A stretch of DNA of 64,000 nucleotides, from contig MU858187.1 in assembly GCA_033297075.1 (NCBI GenBank), positions 37,900-101,899 of the forward strand, read 5' to 3'. This DNA comes from Rhypophila decipiens. Taxonomy: Eukaryota; Ascomycota; Sordariomycetes; Sordariales; Naviculisporaceae. The notes beneath the pieces were generated by a model that had not been told where the DNA came from, searched no databases, and saw only the letters and a list, made by a program, of their open reading frames with translations. The position numbers and the translations under genes were made by a program. This document shows positions 44,822 through 56,118 of the stretch, piece by piece. How positions within the stretch are numbered: position 1 is the stretch's first letter; every line of letters starts with the position of its first letter.

Positions 44822-47800
44822 CTAAAAGCAGTTGAGGCTGCCCTTCTTCTTCTTCTTGGAGATGGTGTTCATGCGCTCCTCCAGGTTGGCCCTGGCGATC
44901 TCGGCCTCGCGCCTCTTCTTCTTTTCTTCCTCTACCTGCTGGAGGCTCCACCGGTTGTCCTGCTGCGGCTTCGCCTTCAGCTCCTTGATCTCCTGCTCGA
45001 GCTCGCCCGCCCGGCGGCGCCACGCATCGCAGTCGGCTTTCATCTTGTTCTGCTGGTGCTCCAGGTCCGTCAGGGCCTCCTCGAGCGTGGCAGTCAACTG
45101 CTTCTCCGCCATGAGGTGCTTCTCGATCAGCTTGATCCGGTGCTCGTGGTCTTCCTGGAGGTGAGACGAGCCCCCGAGGTCCTTGCTGGCGGGACGAGGC
45201 GTAGGCGAGGTGGGTGGGCCGCCAGCCGATCCCGAGGGAAGGGGCGGTAGTGGGATCGCCGGCGGGGGCGAGGGAAGGGATGCTACCGAGGCGCTCTTCT
45301 TGAGAGGAGAGTTGAATGAGTTGGATCTCTGCGGGCCGTCGTTCGAAAGCGTTGCCTCGTATTTGGTCTGTTGTCCACCGTCAGTCTTCAATTGCAGCTG
45401 CCAAACAGCGTCAGTTAGACGTACCTGGAGAGCGCTGTACTCGTCCCGGATAGCATCCAGCTCGGATTGCAGCCTCGCCCTGGCAGCATTTGCCTCTTCC
45501 AGCTGGGCATTACGCTCCGTCTGGAGAGTAGACAGCCTGTTGTTTGCGTGCTGTGCCTGGTCAAAGTTGTTTTGCAGTTGGTCTTCAAGCTCCTCGATGA
45601 GGCGCGAGTTCTTCTTGTTCTTGGTTTCGAGATCGACCATCTTCCTCTTGACCAAGGTTATCTGCTCCTTGACGGGATACGTCGTCGTCTTGGCCTTCTC
45701 GGCGTCAGCTGCGAGCAACTCTGCCAGGGTAGTCTTGACCGTCTCCAGCTCGCGCATAACAGTGTCATTGATGCCCGAGAGCTCTGCGATATGGTCTTCG
45801 AGCTCCATCGTCTTGGTTTGTTGCTGGGAAAGAGCCTTTTGATCTGTGATCAGATCCTCGATACGCTCCGTGATCTTTTCGACGCTGACATCCAGACCGA
45901 GGGCGAAAGCCACCTGGGTAGCAACCTTCATGAGGTACTCGCGAGCCTCGGTAAGGTCGGATTCCAGCGTCTTGATCTGCTTCGCGTAATCAGATTTGAG
46001 CGTAGCAATCTGAGCCTCGTAGTCGTGCTTGTACGATGTTCGCACTTCCTCGAGGTCTCGAGCGTGTTTGGACTCGAGCTCCTGTAGGCTTTCCTGGTGA
46101 GCCTTGACCGTCTCCTCGTGCTCGGCAAGTTGGACTTCAAGCTTGGAGAGCATCTCTTTGTGCGCTTCAACTTCGCCATTCGCCTCATCGCGTTCCCGGG
46201 TAGCAATGGTAAGCAGAGCTCTGGTAGCAGTATGCTGCTCGTCAGCCTGATGGGCCTTCGCTGTAGCATCATTGATGATCGTCTTATATTCGTCAATCTC
46301 GCTTCGCAGGAAGTCGACCAGTTTCTGGTGTTTTTGCTCCACTTCTTTCGCCCGCTCGTCTTCCTCTGGCTGCTTCTGCTTGATGCTCTCGAGCTGAGCC
46401 GTGAACGAGGAAACTTGAGCCTCAAGCTCCTCAATGGTCCTCTTCATCTCCTGCTCTGCAACATGCATGTTGTCAACCGCAATCTCGTGCTTGATCTCCC
46501 AGCTCTCCAACTCAGTCTGAAGTTGGAGTATCTTCTTCTCCTGAGCCTCGTGTTGCTCTCGAAGATCCTCCTGTGCTCCGTCCCGAAGGGCAGACGAGGT
46601 CGCATCCCTCAAGGTCTCGCGCAGTTCGGCTAGCTGAGTCTCGAGTTCCTGTTCACGGGCTGCGTGAAGTTGTTGCAACTCGTTCATCTGCTTCTCGCTG
46701 TTCTGGAGCTGCTCTCTCAGGTTTGCCACCACAGCCATGTCCATTGGAGATTGCTTCAAGCTGGACCGCTCTCGAGTGAGTCCCGAAATGATGGCCATCT
46801 TGGTTTCCATCTCCTTCTTCGTCGAGGCAACGTCGGCTTCGAGCTCCTGGATTCTTTCGGAGCGAGCATGCAGCTCGTGCATGGCAGCATTCAGGTTTAG
46901 TTCGAAATTCTGCATGACATCGGGCTGGTCCTCGAAATTCTCGGCGGCAATATTACGAAGCGAGGCGAACGATCGGTGGGCTCGATCGATGATCATGACG
47001 TTCTGGCTTGATTTGCGTCGTATGACAGGAGTGCTGGTTCTCGGCGACGAGACCTCGGTGTTTGCCGCCTGAGCTTTGGCGACTTCGGTCTTGAGTTCCT
47101 CCACCATGTCGAGCGTCTCCTGGTGCCTCTCTTCCAGTTGCGCGTATCGTCGGGCGAGTTCCCTTTCGGCAGTTTCCTTCTCAGCAGCGATAGATTTGAG
47201 CTTCTCGAGCTCCACTGCAACCACGTCGCCATTGGCATGGTCGTCCCCTAAGCCAGACTTGGGAATCGCAGTCTCAGCGTCAGAAGCTTCGTGGATAGTG
47301 GCCGGAGAGTCCATTGCCGATGACAGCTCGGAAGAAAGTGATCGCGCCGAGAACTGCGTACCGTCCTTGGTCAAGCTTGATCTTGCGTCGGAAAAGAAGG
47401 AAGGCGGCCTGGTTTGCGTCGGCGAAGTGACGGAGAGCATGGAATCCCTCTGGGGGTTCGGGTGCCGCGATTCATCCACTGCGTCCTGGAGCTCGGCCAT
47501 AACTCGGAGGGCTTCTTGGTACTTCTCATGGAGCAGACCATATTCTTGCACTGTGCTCTCGTGTTCGACACGCAGGTCGAAAAGTTCCTGACTGACCGTT
47601 TCGAGCTTGTCGGCGACAAACTTGGACTGCGCAGGGCTCGTGGGATACTCATCGGCACCGTTGTTCTCCGCCAGCAGAGTCCGAGATGCCTTGGGTGTGG
47701 GGCCTCTCGCCGGTTGGCCGTCACCATCAAGCGTCAATTCAGAGGCCTCCTCGCCCATCTCCTCCTCGATGCTTTCGGGAATCACATCTTCTAGGTTACT

Positions 47801-50349
47801 ATGACGACTCGCATGACTTTGACTTCGAGAGTGGTCCAAGATGTTACGGCTGGCGGTCCTTCGGTGGCCTGCGCCATTACCTAGCTCGGGCTCTGGCTCG
47901 GCAGCCGGCGCTGTGTCCTGCTGTTGGATATGGTCAAGCTCGTAGAGAAGGGAGTCAAGTTTACCGAGACTTCGTTGTCGCTCAACTACCTGTTCCAACC
48001 TGTCAATCTCGCGTTGCATCAGCTCCATGTCTTGGTCAGCCTCGGCGAGACGCTCTTCAAGCGTGGAAATGTAGGTTTCGCAGGCCGCCTCATTTTCACG
48101 GACACGGCCAATCTCCTTGCGCAGCTCAACAATGATCATGGCATTCTTCTCTTCGCCCGAGGTATGGCCATCAAGTTTGGCCTCGAGATCATGCAGGTAG
48201 TTCTCTGTGCTTGCCTCGCGATCGACCAATTTTTGAAGTCGGGCCTGAAGCTGGGCGTTCATGGTCTCGGCGTATGCGCACTTGGTCTCCTTTTCGAGGA
48301 GTGATGTCTCGGTGTTGGACAAGGTGGCCCTGGTGCTGGCGAGAGATTGCTCAAGCGACTCAATGGTCTTCTCGTACTCTAAAAAGAGCTGGTCGACCGC
48401 CTGGGCAAAGCTGTGTGAGCGATTCAGTCGTTCTGTGGCGACGTCTCCGAGGGCACCCTCGAGCTGCTCATTCTCAGCAGATTCATTGTCGCGAGCTTTG
48501 GCCAGCTCGGCTATTAGCCTTGCATGCCGTTGCGACAGCGCCGTGTAATTTTCTTGGACATCGAGAAGCTGGTTCTGGAGCTCGACTTCCCGCTCGTTCT
48601 GCCGCTCGGACCTCTCGCCGGTGGCCAGGTTTCGTCGCTCACCCCCGCCTCGTTCCGCACTCCGAATCTGCTCTCGTAAGAATGCGACCTCGGCTTTCAA
48701 GCGGTCGATCAACGCCTGTTTGTCTCTCTCCTCCACTTGCTGGATTCTGGGCTTGCTCTGGATCGCTCGGGCCCTCTGGGCATATTGCACCGTATTGAGA
48801 GTCTCGCTAAGATGGAATTCCGCGGGTGTCACACACGCAATCATGTAAGTGATGGCGTTTCCTCCCAGGGAATCCTGCAGCAATCGGGTAAGCTTCGAGT
48901 CCCGGTACGACACATGAGCGCCGGCTTGACGTGATGACAGCTGCGAGATGACTTTGCCCAATGCCGCCAGTCCTGCATTGATAGAGATACCCTCCTTCGC
49001 TCGCTCACCCTGAGCACCGGTATTCTTGAGACGTTCGCTGCCGGCTAAATCAACAAAGTGCATTTTGCTGTCGGTGGTGACCCAAGTCTCAGCGCCGGTC
49101 ATGGCCTCCAAGGGCACCGAAAATCGTTTCTCGGCGCCTTGCGCAACCTGCAGCTTGTTCTTCCGCTGCACGAGATTTAAGCTAAAGACTGCATGTGAGC
49201 GCGAGGACCTCGCGTTTATTGCTGTCGCGTCTGTCTGTCGAAGGGTCGAACCCTGGTTCAAGGCATTCATCAAATCTTCCACCGAGTTGATTTCGACTTG
49301 GTGCAATCCCGTAAGAATGATATTTCCCTTCACGTCCTCCCTGATCGTAACAGCGCCTCGCTCGGCTGTGGGTATGTTTTCCGGGAGCAACAAATCGCGC
49401 AAGGTTTCGTTGTAAATCTCGACGTAGGTGGCTCGCAGAGTCCAGTTCTTCTCGGTACGGGATAGGTTGGGTGCTGCTTGCGAATAACGGGCAGGGGCGC
49501 GAAGCTGGGACATGGAGCTCCGATTTGGATTTCCTTTCGGGCCGTCCAGCTTCTCGAAGAGCGCCGTTGCTGCGCGGGGGATGACACCTAGAAAATCGGT
49601 CAATCTCAAACAGTTCCAACATGCCCATGTCTCTACAGGAAAAAGCGCGGCTCACCCATCATTTCAAGATCATCCTGCTCCAAAGGACCCGAGGTCCCCA
49701 TAGTATATGACTTGCCAGCACCAGACTGGCCGTACGCCAAAAGCGAAACATTGTAACCTTGGGTGAAAGCGTTTACGCAGTCGCTGAGGTATTCCCAAAT
49801 GCCTTCCTGGTTGATGTCCTCTGAGAAAACACGGTCGAAGACGAAGAGCTTGCGACCCTGTGGTGAGTCGATTGCCAGGCTCGTAGCTGACTGTACTTGG
49901 ACTATTGGCCGCTGGAATCGTTGCGGGATGAGGTCGAAGCCTGGATCGGTAGGTTTGAGAGGCGGTCGGACGCGAATAGCTGCACAATATTATTTTCGTT
50001 AGTTACGCCGCGTCTCTATGCAATTTTGACGCCATGTAGTAACACGCGAAATGGGAAGCACAAAGAGACGCTGAATGACAGCACCGAAGCACAGCATTGT
50101 CTGCTCTTTGAGTTCTTGGGAACGCGTCGTGCGCTTCCAAAAGGTACGGCAAATGTAACTTGGCGCTCAGCACAAAGGAAACTTACCAACTCGCACCGAC
50201 GTCTTTCCATCCTCATCAGATGCTCTGCTTCCACCACCAGCCTTGCTTGTCGTGCTCAGTCGGCTATTGCTTCGGGGCGCTGGTCGGACCATTGCGCTCA
50301 TGGGCCGTTGCGGGAGTGTACCCGGCGATGATGGAGGTGAACCCGTCAT
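44822..50349 (-). CDS. N-terminal-motor kinesin with very long coiled-coil tail
   Basis: Exons: 50349-50187, 49979-49656 and 49587-45425, then a short in-frame intron 45424-45368 (57 nt, GTACGT, CTAAC, CAG), then 45367-44822. Splicing it gives 1731 residues, retaining it 1750. The motor domain is at about 55-420. Its P-loop is GQSGAGKS (138-145, the common form is GQTGAGKT), switch I NARSSRSHAVF, and switch II DLAGSER, followed by SETLNTVQYAQRARAI. A Ser/Arg/Pro-rich leader precedes the motor. Beyond about 430, almost everything is heptad coiled coil with short disordered linkers (about 600-850). The tail ends in a polybasic stretch (KKKKK) and a Cys two residues from the end. The motor suggests a kinesin-4-like plus-end motor, but I cannot fix the subfamily. 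The annotated ATG could be preceded by an unseen 5' exon. Confidence 0.85.
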
Positions 50350-52182
50350 TCCGGACGGTGCCTGGGATGCAGGTACTTGTATATTATTATGTCTCCACGA
50401 GATTCGCGCGGAACTCGTTTAGGCTCCACGGTGCGGACGGTCGGGACGAACCACTAAGGTGCGCGCAGTGGGCACTCCTTGCCACTACTGAGGGTGTGGT
50501 AAAATGACGGCACAGTTGGCACAGTGGAGCAAATCGCTGACTGTCGTTCGCTGGCGCTGACACTCACTGGCTGCTGGGATTCGGGAATTCGAGTTGATGG
50601 TTTGCTGGATCGCAAGATAGCTGCAATTGCTAAAATCGGCTGTCTGGGAAGTGCAACAAGGCAGAATTCAACAGCAATATAACCCCGCGAGGCAGGGTTT
50701 ATGCTTCGGCTCCCAACGTCGTCATCTGTTCCGCCGAACGAGTTTCTGTTGTCGACTGGTTTGCGCCGGAAAAGAGAAATATCTCTAGATTTTTTTAGGA
50801 GGGGAGGGAAGGAGGAGAGGTCGAAAGAGTAGGTAGGTTCTGGCCGAAGGAGAACGTTTGCAAAGCCCCTTGTTTTGGCGACAAGGGTTGCAAATTAGCA
50901 GCGCGAAGGCCGGCGCTGCTGATTGGGACAAGCCGATAATTGGGGCGCGCGAACTTGAAGCAAGAGCAACACCGGGAGTTTGCTGGGGTCCCTGTTATAA
51001 TCCTAGGCTGGCAACGAGACGCCCCTGTTGTTGTTCACATTGAGCGATGGCAACCAAGGTGGTGAGAAGCAAGCTTTCCAACGACGATGCAAAACAAAAC
51101 CGAAGAAGACGACTGGGAGGTTGAATGATCCTGGGCGTGACTGCGTGGAAAGAAGTGATGAGATGAGCAGGGGCCAATTTGAGTTCGAGTCCTGAGTCGA
51201 GTAGGATACGGAGACTTGACTAAGTACGGACAACTAAAACGCAGTTGATGACCCCCAAACTCACAGAAATCAGAGTGAGGCGCAAAAGAAAAGAAAAAGG
51301 AGCGCTGCGGATGCTGAAGATGCTGATAACATTTCTTTTCCTGTCCTGTCCTACTCCGTACACTGCGAATAATGGGACAGTACCGACGGAGGTCAAGTTT
51401 TACAATACAGACTACCAATACAGAGTTCTTTTCCAAGTTGCGTATTCTGTAGCCATCCAGCTTCCCAGGAGACCACAGCCAAGAAGAAAAGGGAAAGACT
51501 GCAGGGCGATCGAAAATTACAACTGGAGCTCGCTGCAAGTGTCGAAGTCAAGGTCGGTCCTCCTGTTGCATGCACCCAATCCGGCGAAGTAGCATTCTCC
51601 TTTTTGTCGACAACCCTTGAGCGAGGTCTTTTTATTCTTTTGGTGAACGAGGGATGCTGTACAGAGTATCAAGCTCGGTCCATACATGGCGCAAACTCCT
51701 GCCCCCGTGCACCGTCTGTCTTCCTCGTCCTTGTCCCGTCGGCTTCCAACACACTGTGGGGTGCAGTCAGGCGAGAACTCAGTCCGAAAGAACAATGTGA
51801 CTGGACGGCCCCAAGCTCGCGACTTCAGATGAAAATTTCGTCTCTGAGCTGATGAGACTCCAGGTCGAGAAAACAACCCCCGAGCCACCACTTTGCTTTT
51901 CTTGATCAAGACTTTGCATATTCCATTTGTGGTTAATAAGGGGCTCGTGAAAGCATACCGCTCGTAGGCGAGTGGGAGTCTGCAGTGCGGGAGGCACAAC
52001 CAATGCGAGGCTTCGCACCAATGTCAGGAACGCGGTTGTCAATCGTCCAATCAGGTCAGTGTTGTGGATATGTATCTGCAGTTGTCCACCCTCCATTATT
52101 CTTCTTAACATACAGGATTTCAGGAGGGGGTCTGGCCCCTTTTCGCTGTCGCCATTGGCCGAACAAACGGAGAGGTTAAAGG
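50350..52182. other. Intergenic upstream of the kinesin, up to TIR element
   Basis: 1.8 kb. The first 700 bp contain the kinesin promoter. The rest shows no convincing gene. One TACTCCGTA lies at 51352-51360. Confidence 0.5.
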
Positions 52183-53386
52183 TTCGCTTCCGGTATTTTG
52201 ACGGCCCCCCCTCAAGTAATTTAACGGACTTTAACCTGATCCAGAAGGGCCCACCGACCCAAATTTTACGTGCGGCCACCCCTAACCAAGGGCTAGTAAA
52301 CAAATGCTAGTAGTTAATAATAATATATGAAGTTATTAAATAAATATATTCTAAATATTTAATTAAACTTATTTAATTTACTTAAAAATACTATTTTTTC
52401 AATTAAATACGATTAAATATAAATAACTAATATATATAGTTAAAAAACTCTATAATGAAATTATATAATAAACTTACTATATTATATTATTATTAACTAT
52501 TGTACTAGCTAGAAAGAAAGAATATTTTAAGAGTTATTTATTATATTCTATTCCCCATTAACTACTTATTAGATATTCTAAGAGCCTATCTATAGTAAAG
52601 GAAATTATTAAAAGTACTAAAAGGGCTATTAAGAGTGCTAAAAAGGTATATAGTAATACCCAATATAATATTAAAGTATAATATATTATTAACTAAGTAG
52701 TAGTAGTGTCACGGCGAGCCGTGATAACACAAGCGATAGTGCCCTATTAAAACTGCTATATAATGTGACGATTTGGGAATCTAGAACCACACCACTAGGC
52801 CAAACCTCCTTAAAAAGGATGTCAAATTCTAAGCTGCAAGCCAGCCTTAGAATTGTGTGAGGATCGTATAGAGGAACAACCACCCTATACACCCTCATAC
52901 GTACTATACATACCATTTACTTGATTGGATCTTCCAATCAAGTCTAGTTGCTCTTTTGGGCTATGTTACGTAGTGGTGTGGTATGTCACGATCGTTACAT
53001 ATTATAAATAAACTTATTAATAAAGTTCTAAATATATAAAAAAAGACTATAAAGTTAGAGATTAAATAAAAATTTAGAAAGTTCTTTCTCTACTATAAGA
53101 GTTATATTAGTTACTTTATATATTTTATATATGTTAATAGTAAATTAGTATTTAATAACTTTATTAAATTAGAAAGAGAACTTAAATATATTAGTAATTA
53201 GTAGTAATAGTAGTAATAACTTTATATAATATAATATTAGTAATAATATAAGGGTATACTAGTGTATTTACTTACTAGCCCTTAGTTAGGGGTAGTTGCC
53301 TATAAAACTTATGTAGATAGGCCCTTCTAGATCGGGTTAGAGTCCGTTAAATTACCTAAGGGAGCCGTTAAAATACCAGAAGTGTA
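52183..53386. mobile_element. RIP-degraded TIR DNA element, AT-rich
   Basis: About 125 bp at 52183-52310 matches the reverse complement of about 53260-53386. Shared segments include GGTATTTT, TAATTTAACGGACT, AGAAGGGC and CCCCTAA.CAAGGGCTAGTAA. Most differences are C/T or G/A transitions. The interior (52320-53280) is strongly AT-rich with no open frame, except for a segment of normal composition at 52707-52999. Ends are approximate and no target duplication could be fixed. Confidence 0.75.
52707..52999 (-). mobile_element. Nested solo-LTR-like insertion (TG..CA, hairpin-bearing)
   Basis: Inside the AT-rich TIR element lies a block of normal base composition. On the minus strand it begins TGTAACGATCGTGACA and ends CGGCTCGCCGTGACA, i.e. 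TG..CA. It contains two hairpins (stems at 52825-52833/52846-52854 and 52920-52928/52934-52942). A partial relative lies at 63894-64000. No clear 5-bp target duplication was found, so a solo LTR or another short retroelement is inferred. Confidence 0.5.
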
Positions 53387-56118
53387 AAGCTTCATACCAC
53401 TAACATATTTTGGTGAGCACACCGCAGAATCGTGTTAAGGGCGTCTTCCTCTCACTTCCCTTTCTCGCACCAACAGCCCTGCTGATCAGGCTATGAAGTG
53501 TGAAGAAAAAGGAACGGTGTCTATCCTAAAACGCCGTCTCATCCGTCTTGAAGAAGTCTTCTAAGTTCTAACCCGTCTGGTCTATCTCGTCTGCAGCTAT
53601 CTCTCAAACAAGACATCCATCTGCCTTCTATTGAAAGTTCTATCCTTCCACAATATTCTCCACCAGCAAAAAGAAGGATGATGAGACACGCATAGCATGT
53701 CCGACTGACCCATCCTTGCTCGACTGACATCGAGATCGTGGGATTGAGGAACGATCAGGGTAGATACTTAAAGCTTCGGCATTACCCTCGACGGACCGGC
53801 ATGGCTTGAACAACATTTGATGCTTTAGGTCCCGGGCTCAACCTTGTCAAGCTTTTGAACCTTTTGACTTTGTTACTGCAAAGGTATCGCATCTCTATGT
53901 GATCATTAACATGTTTCTCCCGAACAGTCGGTCCCCCTTCGACCGCAATACGGTTTCGAGCGTGGCTGTGGTACAAGGCACATGAGTATGGCATTCATTT
54001 GAGTTCGAATTCGGTGCTACACAACTACACAACTCGCAAAGCTCGGATCCAGACCGTCTGGATCTCGGTCATAGAGATGAATTCAATGCCTTGGTTCGAG
54101 GACGCAATGTAAAAGGAGAACAAAAGCGTCCGTTCCGTGTTTGAATATCTCTGGTCCGGCCGCGCCTGCCTATTCCTCATGCACAGAACATGATGGAGAT
54201 ACCCCAGAGTCAACGCCCTCACTGACGGCAATGGTTCTCGAACATCTGGATTGCGGGGAAACACAGGACATTAATAATGATTACCAGCCGTTTGAGGGGC
54301 CCGTGAATCTCTGCGCGCCGGTGTTGCAACGGCCAGGAAGGCGGGACCAAAGTTTGTACTCTCCGGACAGTACTTCGGTGTCACAACATCTTGAACGCCG
54401 AAATGGCAGACGCACGCCTTGACCTTTTTCCATGAATATCCTCAAGCCTGTTTTTGTTCAACACAGTATGAGCCGTCTGTCATGCACAATACCCATACAT
54501 AACGGTATCCTATATCGATCTGTTGTTCCGTGTCGGTGCCACAAACACGCGGCACTTGAACGAATCCTCCGGATCCATGCCGTTGATCCCCGGGGCCTGG
54601 ATCTCATTAATAACTTGCGACTCGAGAGCTGTGAAGCATCGACTCAGATCACTGGCCAGAATGAGTCTGAAGTTGTAGCAAGCCAGGATTACGCTTGATA
54701 GGTTCGGCAGGTAAACTGCGAGGGAACAGAAGAATAGTTCATGGTAACGCAGGACGAACTGCTGCTCAACCAGATCCTGGACAGATGATGCACTGGCAAC
54801 TGCAACGGTAACGATGAATTTAAACACACTCTTTGTGGTCGAATAGGTAGCTCTCCAACCAGTGACCAGCGTGCAAGCAGGGTCCTTCAAGGCATGCAAG
54901 AGGTCAGTGTGGTTTATTTATCTCCCCGCAGGTGTATCACAAACGACGACGGACGGGCAGATCACTGCTCACATCATCACCTTGATAGTACCCAGCTGAA
55001 CCTGAGAAGCGTCTGTCGTCCATCACCTCCACTTGGCAAACCTAGCTCTGTAACTTCTGCAACCACCCAAGGAGACGACAACTACTCGGCATCTATAGTA
55101 TTCAGTTCCCCCATGGCCGTAGGTTAGCCATGGCATATACATAGAGGCCTCTGTACATATTCCACTTGACATGAAGCAGTATGCACATCCCATCTCACCA
55201 ATAATTAATAAGCACAATTAGGGGTACACATTCCCTCTGCGGACTCACGGAGTTTTTCCTCCCATCAATCTTCATCCAAGACTGCCATCGTGGCACGGAC
55301 CCCTTCACGCCCATCGAGCTTCCCAAAGAAGCCATGAGCGAGAATGTTTTGCTTGCGAAACTGCAACTGTGCAACACCACTTCAGAATGTCTTCTGCAAG
55401 AGACCCACCATGGACGACCGTGCGCGAGCACCTCCACCCAATCTGTGAGACTTGACTTGAGCCACCCTTCACGAAAGGGTGAACGGGCTGTGCGCCATGG
55501 CCTGATGTTTGCGGCGGGCTAGCACGTGCGGATCAATTGCCCCGAGAAAAACGAAAAGAAAAGGAAGGGAAGAAGATCAATTCCGGAACGGCCGGGTCCA
55601 TGTTTCTCCAAAGGTCGAAACAAGACGGTGAAGTGTGTGTTTGTGCGAGGCTGCCCGTGTGGGCAAGAGAGACAAGTCGATTGATGATGAAACAAGAAGA
55701 AGATGCATGGGCATAGAAGATGAATGGAAATAAGGATCGTCGAGAAGTACGGATAGACGAAAACACATTCGTTCTTCAGTCTCGCGGAAGCACCCCATGG
55801 TGTGCCATCGTGAACCCGGGCCGATCCGGGTGTGTGGAGCACATTGAAAAAGAAGGTTTCGGGGACCAATCCAGATTAGTCACGTGAGCCGTGTCTTGTT
55901 CGCGCCTTGCAACGCGTCTCCTTTCCACGGTTTCGTACCAGCATCCTGGATGTGCAATTCCCAACTCCATGCGACGTCATGACCGGAAGTGCGCACTCGA
56001 AGCAACGCAACTACGGATACCACAGATGAGACCCAATTGCTCTAGACAGGCAACCCCGTGTTGACAAAAATCGTTCAATTTTAAACCCCGTATTTAAACT
56101 CAGGCAACCCAAATAAAC
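53387..56118. other. 2.7-kb gene-poor region before EME1
   Basis: No convincing gene. Open frames (for example minus 54510-54899) lack ATG starts and domains. The last kb, 55000-56118, probably holds the EME1 promoter. Confidence 0.5.

Noticed and set aside
45183..45842. 219-codon plus-strand frame and similar ones across the kinesin
   Set aside because: These are antisense shadows of the coiled-coil coding sequence.
54510..54899. 129-codon minus-strand frame upstream of EME1
   Set aside because: It begins at TTG, has no recognisable domain, and has no splice partners. Resemblance to fungal STAND N-termini is too weak.
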